64,000 nucleotides of DNA from NCBI GenBank assembly GCA_947471745.1, contig CANJKZ010000428.1:485001-549000 (forward strand), in the 5' to 3' direction. The notes under the pieces are model-generated. The model was not told the DNA's origin. It saw only the letters and a list, made by a program, of their open reading frames with translations, and did no database searches. Within the stretch, counting starts at the first letter, position 1. Each line of letters opens with the position of its first letter. This stretch comes from Closterium sp. Naga37s-1 (lineage: Eukaryota > Streptophyta > Zygnematophyceae > Desmidiales > Closteriaceae). Below, piece by piece: positions 51,278-63,300 of the stretch. The translations under genes were made by a program, and so were the position numbers.

Positions 51278-53891
51278 GACGGCGCGGGAAGGAGATAAAA
51301 TGTACGGCTTAGGGGCTTATGCTCTGGCGAATGTTAGTCACAATGGTGTGCGGGCGGAGTTTACACTGATATCAATTTTGTGTCTGACTTAGCAGAAATG
51401 GTCTGTAGGGCGGAATGCGGAAGTGCGGACCGGAAGGTGACGTGAGAGCGAGCGCGGGTGGTGTGCTGTGATGAGGTGGGCGTGTAATGTGCTCTGCTGG
51501 CGCGTGCTTTTCTAGGAGATGGGAGGGAGGCAGGCAGGTACGGAGGCGATGTTGGGTCGGAGCAACGCAGCGCGAAAGGGGAAGGATTTAGGTGGGTGGG
51601 GGATAAGGGGAGCAGAAAGTGCGGAAGTCTTCCGCCGTGGGCTGCAAGAAGGAAAGCCAGAAGGGAAAGAGGAGTGGTTTTTGTGTGAGGTGGTCTGCGT
51701 GCACAACGAAATCAACGACCCAACAGGGCGCACAGCAAGTTGAGGATGATTCAAGCACTGCCCCATGAATCTGATGTGAGGAGAGGAGATCCGACGAGGC
51801 GCGATCGGCCCCTAGGGCTTCCCCGATAATGGCACACACAACCACACAAGCAAAAGCTTCTCCCCTTTCCGGCCTTTCGACACTTCGCTGACTGGTTAGG
51901 AAATTTGGGGAGGCAAGGGATAGAGGGGGAAAGGGGGAGGGTGGGGGGGGAAAGGTGTCGAGGTAGAGGGGTAGTGTGGAGGGGAGGGATGAGATTGAGG
52001 TCGCATGCATGTACATGATTGGCTGTGCGATGCTCAGTTTTAGTTTCTAGCTGAGCAAGGCGATTGTTTGGGCAAAATACGGCGTCGCATAATCGCACTG
52101 CGATGATTCCAGAAAAACTGGTGAGCTGAAAGTGTCGCATAAACTGGAGTTTCGAACCGCCACAGAGGAACGCGGCGAACACCAGCAAATAAACGAGAGG
52201 CTCCCATGTGATGCGGCAGCATGTGTGGTGCAATCTGCTTTTACTGTACTTTAACACATGGCAGCATTTCACGCAACATGGACCAACTATGGAGCACACC
52301 TGCGGAAGCTATTTCGAATCGCTATTTGACATGTGGATGCCAGTGCTGATATGGCAAACTCCTAATGGCGAAATTGATACATGTGGAGAAATTCATCCAA
52401 TCGAATGGCTGACTCATGCTGCGGAGAGTTATCTAGGCCAGAGCCAATTATTTGAGGGGAACAGTTTGCGGCGAGCTTTTCCCACACCTTGGGCAAAGCG
52501 ACGCCAACCATTTGTGTATCACACTCGATTTACTTCTTTGAGGTGCATCTCCTCCAATTATAACACGCCGCTCGATTCTCAATGGCCACATGTCTATATT
52601 CCGATCCACAAATTCCAAAACAAGGTGGTGGTCACACTTAGTAACGTGTGAAAGCGAACACGAGCTTCCCGACTTTCCGCCAAGAACGACAACTCGATGC
52701 GGTGGTTTGTCCGGAGGACAACTGGATACAGCCCGCGAAATAAATGCGGGGAGACCCATGGGAATCTCAGGTCAGGCGCCGCAATTAGTGCAGGGTATTT
52801 GCCTTTCATGACCTGAGCTTTCAGGACCTCCCGCTCTAAAAAATACACCCTGTTTCTCGCACCAGTCTGAAGTGGCCCAGTCAAGTTAGATGGGACTTCC
52901 GAAGAAGGGGGATACGGGATAAAACCCCAGTGCCGGCGAGTTCCGCCAGCCCCCAGAAGGGGGTTTCGAACTACACACCTAGTCCGCGAAAATTTTACCG
53001 AGCCAAAATGGGTAGCAGGATTCTGGATTATCTGGCCGTGGTGAAGATAGCCGTGCAAAATTTTGGTAATTGTTTTCACCACCAAATATCTGAACAGCAT
53101 GGAAAGTTTTGACAGTACCCCTCCAAAGGAACACCTTGGACCTTTTCTCAATCTGGAATGTTCGAGTGCCGGGTAAGCAAAAGCATCGACGGTGGCGATT
53201 CTCTCGTGAATTGTCTGATGGAAAATTTGCTTGCCCGATGCACGATGCCAGCTGAAATATCGAAATAAGTTCAGCAAATTTTCCAACTTGGTTCGGTCAA
53301 GTGTGAACAGCGAATTCTGGCCACCTAACGGAAAACGCTCAGCATGCCGACAAACGTTGTCAAGATACCGGCGGTTAATTTACCGCGGACCAGGTGTACT
53401 TATCTGGAAGTGAATATGCCTTACCTCGATACCCAGCGAGGTGTGTAAGCAAGTGGGTAGGCGCATTGCGATCGACAGCCGGGGGTAACCCAATGGAAGA
53501 TTTCCCCTATCCTTTACCCTTACATGTTTCTCGCCACACTGTCATTGGCCATATTGACGGACCGGCTGTACTCACATCAATGCGTCCAAAAATGGTCCCA
53601 TAACATACCATATAAGCACATCTGCCGCACTCATCCGTACGCAAAAGCAAGTTTTCTTCTATAAAACGTTATGTACCGTTCCTCTGGAGTGCATTTGCCC
53701 GCCACCTACCAGGGGTTCGGTTGCAAGCACCAGACCGCTAGGGTCCAAGCAACAGTATGCACTGTACCCATTGCTTCTCATTGTCAGTCTGGCGAGAAAG
53801 AGTGTGTATAAATCTTCAGGATTAAACGTGATCTCAAAAGGCTGCTTTGGGCCAATTTTTGAACAATTTGTTCAATAAAAGGCCAATCATG
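51278..53891. other. Intergenic, 2.6 kb, composition shift at about 52.0 kb
   Basis: 51.3-52.0 kb is purine-rich sequence typical of this window and probably contains the promoter of the minus-strand gene. From about 52.0 to 53.9 kb the sequence is markedly A/T-richer and complex. A 147-codon plus-strand frame (52208-52651) and a 230-codon minus-strand frame (52594-53286) have no domain I recognise. This may be an old repeat or gene remnant. Confidence 0.45.
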
Positions 53892-54017
53892 TGTCAGATA
53901 TATATGACATAGTGTTTGTAGGCTCTAGTGGGGTAGACACTAAGGGGTACAGGTTTCTAGGGTTTCATATTTGTATCACACATTTTCCTAGTTCAATTCA
54001 TTCCTCATTATTTCACA
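53892..54017 (+). repeat. 5' LTR of copia element 2
   Basis: This is 126 bp, TGTCAGATAT to TTTCACA. It is related to the 117-bp LTRs of copia element 1 in reverse orientation but clearly diverged. Confidence 0.85.
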
Positions 54018-54054
54018 TGGTATAGAGCAGGTTCCCTAGTGGGAACGTTTCCGT

Positions 54055-54480
54055 CGCGTCCCCTGCCCTTAACGGCCCGTCGCGCCCTCTTAAGGCCCCT
54101 TCGCGGCCCCTCGACGGCCCTTCGCGGCCCCTTCGCGGCTCCCTCGCAGCCCCTCCGCGGCCCTTCGTGGCCCCTCTCACGGCCCTTCGCGGCCCCTCGC
54201 GGCCCCTCGCGGCCCCTCGCGGCCCCTTCGCGGCCCTTCACGGCCCCTCGCGGCCCCTCGCGGCCCCTTCGCGGCCCCTCGCGGCCCCTTCTCGGCCCCG
54301 TCGCCGCCCTTCGCGGCCCCTTCACGGCCCCTCGTGGCCCCTTCTCGGCCCCTTCGCCGCCCTTAGCGGCCCCTTCGCGGCTCCTCCACGGCCCTTCGTG
54401 GCCCTTCGCGGCTCCTTCACGGCCCCTCCGCGGCTCCTTCGCGGCTCGTCGCGGCCCCTTCGCGGCCCCTCCCCGGCTCT
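54055..54480. repeat. GGCCCCTCGCGG minisatellite in the copia 2 leader
   Basis: Tandem variants of GCGGCCCCTTCGCGGCCC with no coding sense lie between primer site and gag. CTG/CCG-rich sequence follows up to the gag ATG at 54881. Confidence 0.85.
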
Positions 54481-54880
54481 TCACGGCCCTGCCGCCCCGC
54501 CGTCGCCGCCCCAGCAGCAGCTGCCGTCGCGCCTGCTACTACTGCTGCTGCTGCTTCTTCTACGACCGGTCGCCGCCGCCGCTGCTGCCGTGACAGCCGC
54601 CGCCGCTCCTGCTGAGACAATCGCCGCCGCCGCTGCCGTGACAGCCGCCGCCGCCGTCCCGGCCCTGCCCTGCAGCCGAGGCGCGGCACTCCTCTGCCGC
54701 CCTGTCGCGGCCCTGTCCCTGCCGGCGCGCCTCGGCCCTGCCCCACCGCTTGCGGACCTCTACCCACCCGCCCCTGGTAAGAGCACCGCCGAGCCGCGCC
54801 TCTCCTGCTGAGCTGCTCCTAGCCTGCTGCTGCCACTGCTAGCCTGCTGCTGCTGCTGCTAGCCTGCTGCTGCTGCTGTG

Positions 54881-57781
54881 ATGGCTACCCCTAGTGTTCT
54901 CACCTTTGATGCTGAGGGTCGGACTGTCGACTTTGAGGTCTGGGTCGATGATCTGCAGCTTTTCTTGCAGTGCGATAGAAAAGATGGTCTCTCACTGTTC
55001 GATCTCACGTCTGGCGCCTCTGCTGCCCCTGCTACCGATGCTGACAGTACTGTTCGCTCACAGTGGGCCACACGCGATGCTGCTGCCCGTCTTGCTGTGC
55101 GTAGTCACTTGCCGTCTACTGAGCGCGCGCACTTTAGTCAGTACAAGAGTGCTAAGACCTTGTACGACGCTGTAGTTGCACGCTACTCTTCCCCTGCCAC
55201 TGTTGCCCTTAGTCGCCTCATGCTGCCGTACCTGTTCCCTGACCTCGCCGCCTTTCCCACAGTCGCTGACCTCATTACGCACCTTCGCACTAGTGACACC
55301 CGCTACCGCGCTGCGCTTCCTGCTGAGTTCTGCGCCAAGAACCCCCCCCCCATGTACATCACCCTCTACTACCTAGTCACCCGGCTCCCTGACTCCCTTC
55401 GCTCGGTCAGGGACCACTTCCTCTCTGTTTGCCCCACCACACTCACCGTTGACTTCCTCGAGGAGCGCCTCCTGGCAGCTGAGAAGAGTATAGTCGCTGT
55501 AGGAGCCTCTCGTGGTGACCCTCGTACCCCCTTCTTTGAGGGGTGCTCCCCCTCCCCCCTCTTGCCCTCTGTTGCCTCTGCTGCTGCGGTCGACCTCGTT
55601 GGCACCGAGTCGGTCGGCGCTGCGTCTGCCCCTAGCGGGAGACGCCGCAACGGCAAGGGCAAGGGGGTTAAGGGCGCTGGAGGAGCTGGCGGGGGTTGTG
55701 GAGGTGGCGGTGGAGGTGGCGGTGGAGGCGGCGGAGGGGGTGGGGGTGGCGGTGGGAATGGTGGCGGGGGTGGGGGCTTCGGTGGCGGCGGTGGAGGCGG
55801 AGGCGACGGTGGCAGTGGCGGTGGGAGCGGAGGAGGAGGCGGTGGCGGCGGTGGCGGCGGCGGCGGTGGAGCTGGTCGCGGTGGCTCTGTGCAGCGAGGC
55901 GGCTTTGGTGGTGGTCAGCGCCAGCAGCAGAAGCGCACTCGTGAGACCCCGCCCCTCCAGCAGCTTCGTGAGTGGTACGCTGCGCGTCAGCGGGGTGGGG
56001 GTGCTGGTCCCTGTGCCTACGTCCTGCGTACCGGCGACCGCACTGGTGAGCCGTGCGGTGGCCCGCACGCCACCCAGCGCTGCTTCGGCCGCCTGACGGA
56101 CGCCGGGCGTCTCCAGTTCCCTGACGCCACTGAGATCCCTCGCTGGGGCGAGCTGCTTAGGTCGGGGGTTGCTATCTTTGATCTTGATTATGATGCTATT
56201 CTTACTGCCATGTATGTTGTGTCTACTAGTGATGAGGGTGACTGTTATCTGTGTGTTCCACCTGACCCGGGCATTGAGGCTGCTGCTCTAGGTGCTGGTG
56301 AGGCTGCTGCTCTAGGTGCTAGTGCGTCTGCTGCTCCAGGTGCTGGTGAATCTGCTGCCCCAGGTGCTGGTGAGACTGCTCTCTCAGGTACCACGTCGGC
56401 TCAGGCTTTACACACCTTCACCCTTGACTCGGGTGCTTCCCGCTCCTTCTTTCGAGACCGCACCACACTCACGCCGCTTAGTCGGCCGGTTGCAGTCTCC
56501 CTGGCAGACCCCTCTGGGGTTCCTGTCCTTGCCTACTTCTCCACTGTCTTACCGTGTCCGGCGGCCCCTTCTGGCTCCCTGTCAGGTCTTTACCTCCCCT
56601 CGTTCTCTACGAACTTGGTGAGTGGTGCTGATCTACAGGATGGGGGGGTTGACCAGTTCACTCCTGCGAGTCAGCGAGTGACCCACTGCATGTGTGCTCG
56701 GACGGGCCGACACTTAGCCACGTTTACCCGTCAGGTGGGGTCGAGCCTGTATACACAGACTACTGAGTCTCCTCCGGCTGCTGCGTCTGGTCAGGTAGCT
56801 GCGTCGGGTCAGGTGTTTGCTGCAGCGTCCAGGTCTGGTCCTGAGTCTGCCCCCTGCTCGTGTCGTCTCCTATCTCACCAGACTCTCCTCTGGCACCACC
56901 GCCTTGGTCACCCCTCCCTGCCTCGTCTCCGAGGCATGGCCTCCCGTGTCCTTGTCTCTGGTCTCCCCCGGTCCCTCCCTCCTCTTCCTCCGGGGCCTGC
57001 CCCTACCTGCGTTCCCTGCGTCGAGGGGCAGCAGCGCCCCGCTCCTCACTCCTCCGAGTTTCCACCGACAGAGGCTCCGCTGCAGACGCTTCACCTGGAC
57101 GTGTGGGGCCCCGCCCGCGTCCGTGGACAGGGTCATGAGCGTTACTTCCTGCTGGTAGTTGACGAATACTTGCGTTACACCACAGTCTTCCCCTTGCGCA
57201 GCAAGGGTGAGGTCACTGAGGTGTTGATCGACTGGATCCGCGCAGCTCGTCTCCAGCTCCGAGAGAGTTTCGGCTCGGACTTTCCTGTTCTGCGTCTGCA
57301 CTCCGACAGAGGCGGAGAGTTTTCCTCTGGCCTTCTGCGAGCCTTCTGTCGTGCACGGGGCACCCGCAAGACGTTCACGCTTCCGGCCTCTCCACAGCAA
57401 AATGGGATTGCTGAGCGCCGCATTGGCATGGTCATGGACGTCGCTCGTACGTCCATGATTCATACGGCTGCTCCCCATTTTCTGTGGCCGTTCGCGGTTC
57501 AGTACGCAGCGCATCAGATCAACCTTCAGCCCCGGGTCTCCTTGCCGGAGACCTCCCCTACTCTGCGGTTGACGGGGAAGGTTGGCGATGCGTCTGCGTT
57601 TCGTGTCTGGGGATCTCGGGCTTTTGTCCGCGACTTGTCTGCGGACAAGCTGTCCCCCCGTGCGGTTCCCTGCGTCTTCCTTGGCTTCCCCCCTGACGCG
57701 CCTGGTTGGCAGTTTTACCACCCCACCTCGCGCCGTGTTTTGTCCTCCCAGGATGTCACGTTTGACGAGTCGGTTCCTTAG
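54881..57781 (+). CDS. copia element 2 gag-protease-integrase (ends at a nonsense codon)
   Basis: One open frame of 966 codons from ATG 54881 (MATPSVLTFDAEGR). It carries gag with a roughly 100-residue poly-Gly segment (55680-55890). Cys/His residues around CAYVLRTGDRTGEPCGGPHATQRC-type sequence stand where a zinc knuckle would be; the usual CCHC spacing is not obvious. Protease has LDSGASRSF. Integrase has the HHCC zinc finger (WHHRLGHPS...CVPC) and the catalytic triad in DVWGP, HSDRGGEF and NGIAERR. It stops at TAG 57779-57781, where element 1 reads Tyr, so RT can no longer be reached by simple translation. This half is better preserved than in element 1. Confidence 0.92.
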   Translation: MATPSVLTFDAEGRTVDFEVWVDDLQLFLQCDRKDGLSLFDLTSGASAAPATDADSTVRSQWATRDAAARLAVRSHLPSTERAHFSQYKSAKTLYDAVVARYSSPATVALSRLMLPYLFPDLAAFPTVADLITHLRTSDTRYRAALPAEFCAKNPPPMYITLYYLVTRLPDSLRSVRDHFLSVCPTTLTVDFLEERLLAAEKSIVAVGASRGDPRTPFFEGCSPSPLLPSVASAAAVDLVGTESVGAASAPSGRRRNGKGKGVKGAGGAGGGCGGGGGGGGGGGGGGGGGGGNGGGGGGFGGGGGGGGDGGSGGGSGGGGGGGGGGGGGGAGRGGSVQRGGFGGGQRQQQKRTRETPPLQQLREWYAARQRGGGAGPCAYVLRTGDRTGEPCGGPHATQRCFGRLTDAGRLQFPDATEIPRWGELLRSGVAIFDLDYDAILTAMYVVSTSDEGDCYLCVPPDPGIEAAALGAGEAAALGASASAAPGAGESAAPGAGETALSGTTSAQALHTFTLDSGASRSFFRDRTTLTPLSRPVAVSLADPSGVPVLAYFSTVLPCPAAPSGSLSGLYLPSFSTNLVSGADLQDGGVDQFTPASQRVTHCMCARTGRHLATFTRQVGSSLYTQTTESPPAAASGQVAASGQVFAAASRSGPESAPCSCRLLSHQTLLWHHRLGHPSLPRLRGMASRVLVSGLPRSLPPLPPGPAPTCVPCVEGQQRPAPHSSEFPPTEAPLQTLHLDVWGPARVRGQGHERYFLLVVDEYLRYTTVFPLRSKGEVTEVLIDWIRAARLQLRESFGSDFPVLRLHSDRGGEFSSGLLRAFCRARGTRKTFTLPASPQQNGIAERRIGMVMDVARTSMIHTAAPHFLWPFAVQYAAHQINLQPRVSLPETSPTLRLTGKVGDASAFRVWGSRAFVRDLSADKLSPRAVPCVFLGFPPDAPGWQFYHPTSRRVLSSQDVTFDESVP

Positions 57782-60008
57782 TACCGTCTCTTCCCCTACC
57801 GCACTGCACCCCTTCCCCCGCCGCCGCTCTTCCTCGCTCCAGGTCCCCCCCCGGTAGACCCCCTTCCCCCTCAGGGTCCTGCCCCCTCAGGTGTGTCTCA
57901 GGTAGACGCAGTCGAGCCTAGCTGTTGACTCTGGTGCTGCTAGGGGTGCTGAGCCTGCGGGTTCGGGGTCTGGGGGTGCTGAGCCTGGGGGTGCTGCGAC
58001 TGGGGGTGTGGAGCCTGAGGGTACTGGGCCTGCTCGTGTGGAGTCTGGCGAACTGGGTCTGGAGGTCCTTCGGGTGCTTCGTCCCGGCAGGAGCTACCCT
58101 CTCCACAGGAGCTGCGCGAGTGGTTTGCTCGGCGCTGGAGCCGTGCTGCTGAAGCTTGAGGTGCTGCTGGAGCTGGAGGTTCTACTGCTGCTGAGGGTAC
58201 TGGTGCCACGGGTCCTGGAGGTGCTCGTACTGGAGGTACTGGAGCTGCTGGGCCTAGGGGTGCTCCTGGTGCTGGAGCTGGCGGTGCTGCTGGCACTGGT
58301 ACTAGAGGTGCTGCTGGAGCTACTAGAGCTGGAGCTGTTGAGTCTTCTGATGGTCCTGCTGGAGCTGGAGCTGCTGGGGGTGTTGGCGCTGGAGGTGCTG
58401 CTGGCACTGGTGCTTCTGAGGGTGCTGGAGTTGGCGCTGCTGGAGCTGGGGGTGCTACTGGCACTGGTGCTGCCGCTGGGGGTGCTGGTGCTGTACCTAC
58501 TGGTTCTGGAGGCGCTGCGCGGCCGCGGCCGTACTTCGTTACGCTCCTTGAGCAGGTTCTTGGTCTCCCGCCTTCTGCTGGTCCTGCTCCTTCCTTAGAG
58601 TGTCCACCGCCTGTCCAGTCCGAGTCACAGTTACAGCCCGCCTCCCCACTGCCTGCTCCTTCTCCCTACACTGGTCCTACTGGAGGTCTTGCTGAGCGTC
58701 GTGCGCCTGCGTCTCGTCCTGCGTCGCCTGTTCGTGCTGCTCGCATTAGTCGACGTGTTCCGCGTCCGCGTCCTCCTGCGGTCCCAGGCACGCACCAGAT
58801 GGCACCGCGTCCTTCCACTGCTCCACTACGTGTCCCTTTGCCGTCTCCTCCAGAGTCCTCTCTTCCTGCTCTTGCTGACCCGGAGTCTGACTCTCTTCGT
58901 GCTGCCAGTCCTACTGTCACGCGTCTTCTGGCTACTGTTGTCACTGACCCTTCCTTTGAGTCCACTGCTGCGTCTGCCCTAGTTGCTGAGCTTGTCGACT
59001 TCGCTGCTCGCTGTCGTCTAGACTACGCCGCTAGTCTTGTTGCTAAGTCTGAGTCTGTCTGTCCTCCGTCCGTCGGGGGTGAGTGTGCTCTTAGCACGGA
59101 CGTCCTTGAGGACAGGTAGGAGTTCCAGTGCTTTGTTGCTGCTTTACCTCATCTCGTGTCCATGCTGATTGCCCCTGAGGGAGACCCGGATGCACCAAAC
59201 ATCCCGACTCCGCGCTCTTACGCAGAGGCGATAGAGGGTCCCTACTCCTATCAGTGGGAGTCAGCCATGGACGCAGAGATGGCTTCCTGGAAGTCCACAG
59301 GCACCTACGTCGACGAGGTTCCCCCACCTGGGGCGAACATCGTCAGTGGCATGTGGATTTTCAGGGTGAAGCGGCCGCCGGGTTCTCCGCCTGTCTTCAA
59401 GGCGCGTTACGTGGCTCGAGGCTTCAGTCAGCGGCAGGGAGTTGACTACTTTCAGACCTTCTCTCCCACCCCGAAGATGACCACTCTTCGGGTGCTGCTG
59501 CACATAGCCGCTCAGCGCGACTACGAGCTTCACTCTCTTGACTTCAGCACTGCTTTCCTACAGGGCAGCCTGCACGAGGAGATCTGGCTGCGCCGCCCAC
59601 CTGGCTTCACTAGGTCGTTTCCTCCTGGTACCCAGTGGAGCCTCCGGCGGCCAGTCTACGGTCTCCGTCAGGCGCCCCGTGAGTGGCACGACACACTGAG
59701 GACTTGCGGCTCTTGGGTTTGCTCCTTCTACTGCCGACCCGTCGCTGTTTCTACGCACCGACACCTCTTTGCCGCCGTTCTACATCCTCGTGTCCGTCGA
59801 CGACTTGGTCTTTGCCACTGCTGACACTGCTGGACTCGCCCACGTGAAGTCCGAGCTGCAGAAGAGACACACGTGCACAGACCTGGGTGAACTGCGCAGC
59901 TACCTTGGTTTGCAGATCACCCGGGACAGAGCACAGCGCACCATTACCCTGACTCAGTCACACATGGTGCAGCAGGTCCTTCAGCGCTTCGACTTCACGT
60001 ACTCCTCG
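57782..60008 (+). pseudogene. copia element 2 reverse transcriptase remnant
   Basis: Continues the polyprotein with several frame breaks: a Gly/Ala-rich linker in mixed frames (57900-58600), a stop at 59116-59118, and a small deletion near 59700. RT blocks remain recognisable (GFSQRQGVDYFQTFSPTPKM; VYGLRQAPREWHDT). The catalytic YVDD reads SVDD (at about 59785), which should abolish activity. It is truncated at 60008 by the gypsy LTR. Confidence 0.9.
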
Positions 60009-60386
60009 TGTGAGGATCTAGGATCGAGCTCAGAAAAGAGAATTGTAATTGAATTGAATTGAATGATCACCTGGGTACAACACGAGGCTATATATAGGCT
60101 CGACACAAGGCCCCGTAACCAGGTGTTACGCGAAGGTTCCGCGGGTCGCGAAGCGTCCCAAACAGATCCTTCCCGAATTTGGTAGAAGGCAATTCGGTGG
60201 CAACCGAAAAGCCAGAATTCGGTGCACGCAACCTAGCTCGGTGCTATAACTATAATAAAATATAGGAAAGCACCTAGCCTAGGAAATCAAGCAATTCATG
60301 CATGCATATAATTATCCTATGCTAGAAATAGCATCATAAAGTAAAGGCAAGCAAGCATAGCTGGCATAAGCCGTCGTACTCTCACA
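60009..60386 (-). repeat. 3' LTR of the gypsy element
   Basis: This is 378 bp, bounded TGTGAGGATC...CTCTCACA. It contains TATATATAGGCTC (about 60091), a possible LTR promoter element. Confidence 0.85.
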
Positions 60387-60396
60387 CTTCCCCCCC

Positions 60397-63300
60397 TCAA
60401 AGCTGGGTGGCGTGAGATACACCCTGCTTGACAAGATAGTCCTTGAGAGCACGGCGTGCGTTGCCCATATCAGCTTCTACAACCCAACTGTCCTCAATGG
60501 GGTCGTATCCCGTCCAGCGGATCAGGAACTCGAGGGTCTTGCCGCCGCGGCGCCGATGAGTGAGAACACGCTCCACTTCGTACTCGGGTTCATCCTGTAT
60601 GAGAACAGGTGGTGGTGGCGGTAGCTGCCGTCCCTGGAACTGTTGGTTGGGGTCCTTGTAGGGCTTCAATAGCTGGACATGGAAAGCGTTGTGAAGCTTC
60701 CATGTATCTGGTAAGCGCTAGCGGAATGTTACTGGTGTCACCTGAGCCTCAACGAGAAATGGACCACAGAATCGAGGCCGGAGTTTGGATGGGAGGTGAG
60801 ACAGGTTCAAGTTGCGCGTGTCAAGAAGCACCTGATCTCCGACTGCTACTGAGTGATCTCGTCGCTGACGATCGGCATACTGCTTCTCGGAGGTCTGCAT
60901 CGTGGTGAGTCGTCGTTGAGTCTTCTCCCATAGCTGCTGCATGGTGGTGACGAAGTCATGTGCGGCTTGGACGTGTGCCGGTGTGGTTGGCAGTTGCGGT
61001 GTAAGTGGTTCCCGTCCGTAACACAGGAAGAAGGGAGTTTTCCCTGTGGCTGCATGTGACGCGTTGTTGTAAGCGAACTCTAGGGTCGGTAACTGTGTGT
61101 CCCAGTGGCTGACGTCGTCTTTGCAAGCTGTGCGCAGTAACTGTTCAACCACTTGATTGAGTCGCTCTGTCTGTCCGTCAGTCTGTGGGTGGTATGCTGA
61201 AGACATCGCAAGCTTAGTCCCCAACAATCCCATGAGCTCCTTCCAGAACTTACTAGTGAATTTGGGGTCTCTGTCTGAGATGAGTGTAGCGGGGATGCCG
61301 TGGATGGTGATGATGCGGTCGAAGAAGAGGCAAGCAGTTGCTTCAGCTGTAGCTGTGGCGTTGGTCGGTATGGAGTGACCCATTTTGGAGAACTTATCGA
61401 TGACTACGAGGATGGAATCGTGTCCCCGTGAGGTCGAGGGAAGTCCTGTGATGAAGTCGAGGCTAACGACCTGCCATGGCTGCTCCGGTACGGGTAGTGG
61501 CTGAAGTAACCCTGCTTTTTTCTGCTTGCTACTCTTCATCCGCTGGCACGTGTCGCAAGAGGTGACGAACTGCTGCACGTCTGCTGCCATCCCGGGCCAG
61601 TAGTAATACTTCGCTATCCCTGCTAACGTCTTGTTGCTCCCGAAAGGTCCCGCGTATGGTACGTCGTGAAACTCCTCCAATAGGACCTGCCGTAGCGGGG
61701 CGTAATTCGGTACCCAAATCTTTCCTGAACCCTTCCTTACAGCTAAGTCTTTCTCCCACTGTAACAACTTCTTGGTCTGTGCTGTAGCGATTTCTGCGTC
61801 CACGGAGTACCCATGTTGGAATAGACCCTTGAGCAGAGGGTTCATCCCGTCGAGCTGGATGCCTGCTACATGTCCGGGGCGGCTCAACGCGTCTGCCTTG
61901 TTGTGTAGCCCGGGTTTGTAGACGATGTCGTAGTGGAAGTGAGTTTCCAGGAAGTCCACCCACCGCACCTGACGTCGTGAGAGCGTCGGCTGCGGCTTCA
62001 GGTATTTGAGACTGCAGTGGTCAGTATAGACTGTAGTCTTGGCTCCCTCTAGGTAACACCTCCACGCCTTGAAGGCTATGACTATCGCTAAGGCTTCCTT
62101 GTCATGGATGGGGTAGTTCAGTTCTGCTCCGTGTAGCTTCTTACTGAGGTAGGCGATGGGCTGCAAACCGCGTCCGTGATCCTGCATCAGTACTGCTCCG
62201 ACTACTTGGTCACTAGCGTCTGCTTCCACCACGTAGTCCTTGTCTGGATCTGGTAGGATGAGTACTGGCGCTGTAGTCAGTGCTGTCTGTAGCTGCTCCA
62301 TGGCTTGCTGATGAGGTGTATCCCATTTGAAGGGCGTATCCTTTTTCAGTAGGTCGGTCAGTGGCGCTGCTATCTTAGCGTACTGTGGCACGAACCTGTT
62401 GTAGTAGTTGGCGAAGCCTAGGAACTGCTGCAACTCCTTCACATTCTCCGGTACTTTCCATTTCTGGACGGCTTCGATCTTCCGCGGGTCCACGTGTACG
62501 CCCTCGGCACTCACCATGTGCCCGAGAAACTGCACCTTCTTCACAGCGAAGTCGCTCTTCGACAGCTTCACGTAGAATTTGTTCTTCCGCAGGATCTCGA
62601 ACACCTTCCGCAGATGCTCCACGTGCTCCTTCATGTTCTTGGAGTAGATAAGAATGTCGTCCTGGTACACCACCACGCACTCGTCCAACAGGGGCCGTAG
62701 GATATGATTCATCTCCGCCTGAAACGTTGCTGGTGCGTTGTAGAGTCCGAACGGCATCACCAAGTATTCATAGGAGCCGTATCTGGTACGGAACGCCGTC
62801 TTGTGGATCGAGTTGTCCGCCATCTTGATCTGCCAGTAACCCGACCGTAGGTCCAACTTCGAAAAGACTGTTGCACCACGCAGTTGGTCCAGTAGGTCGT
62901 CTATGCGCGGTATGGGGTATTTGTTTTTAACTGTCTGTTTGTTCAGTGCACGGTAGTCGATGCACATCCGTAGACTGCCGTCTGGTTTTGGAGTGAAGAG
63001 GACTGGTGCACCGTAGGGAGAGGTGGATGGGCGGATCAGTTGTCTGTCTAGTAGATATTCTATCTGTTTCTTCATGTCTGTCAGTTCGGTCGGACTCAGT
63101 CGGTATGGTGCACGTGAGACGGGTTTCGTACCTGGTTCCTCCACGATCTCGTGCTCGTGGGTGCGTGCTGGAGGTACGCCTGCGGGTAGGTCGTCAGACA
63201 TTATATCCTTGTACTGCTCCAACACCTCCTTTACTGCTGTAGGTAGCTCCGAACTCGGCTTCTCCTCCTCTGCTGCTGCCATAACCAGTGCTAAGTATCC

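Larger units (their letters stand above)
53892..60008 (+). mobile_element. Ty1/copia element 2, 5' part, cut by a gypsy element
   Basis: Same family as the element at 20102-27503, plus strand. The 5' LTR is followed by a damaged primer site (TGGTATAGAGC, one C missing), a GC-rich leader, gag-protease-integrase, then decayed RT. Homology stops at 60008 inside the RT/RNase H region (after FDFTYSS), where a gypsy LTR begins. The remaining RNase H and 3' LTR should lie beyond base 64000. Confidence 0.9.
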
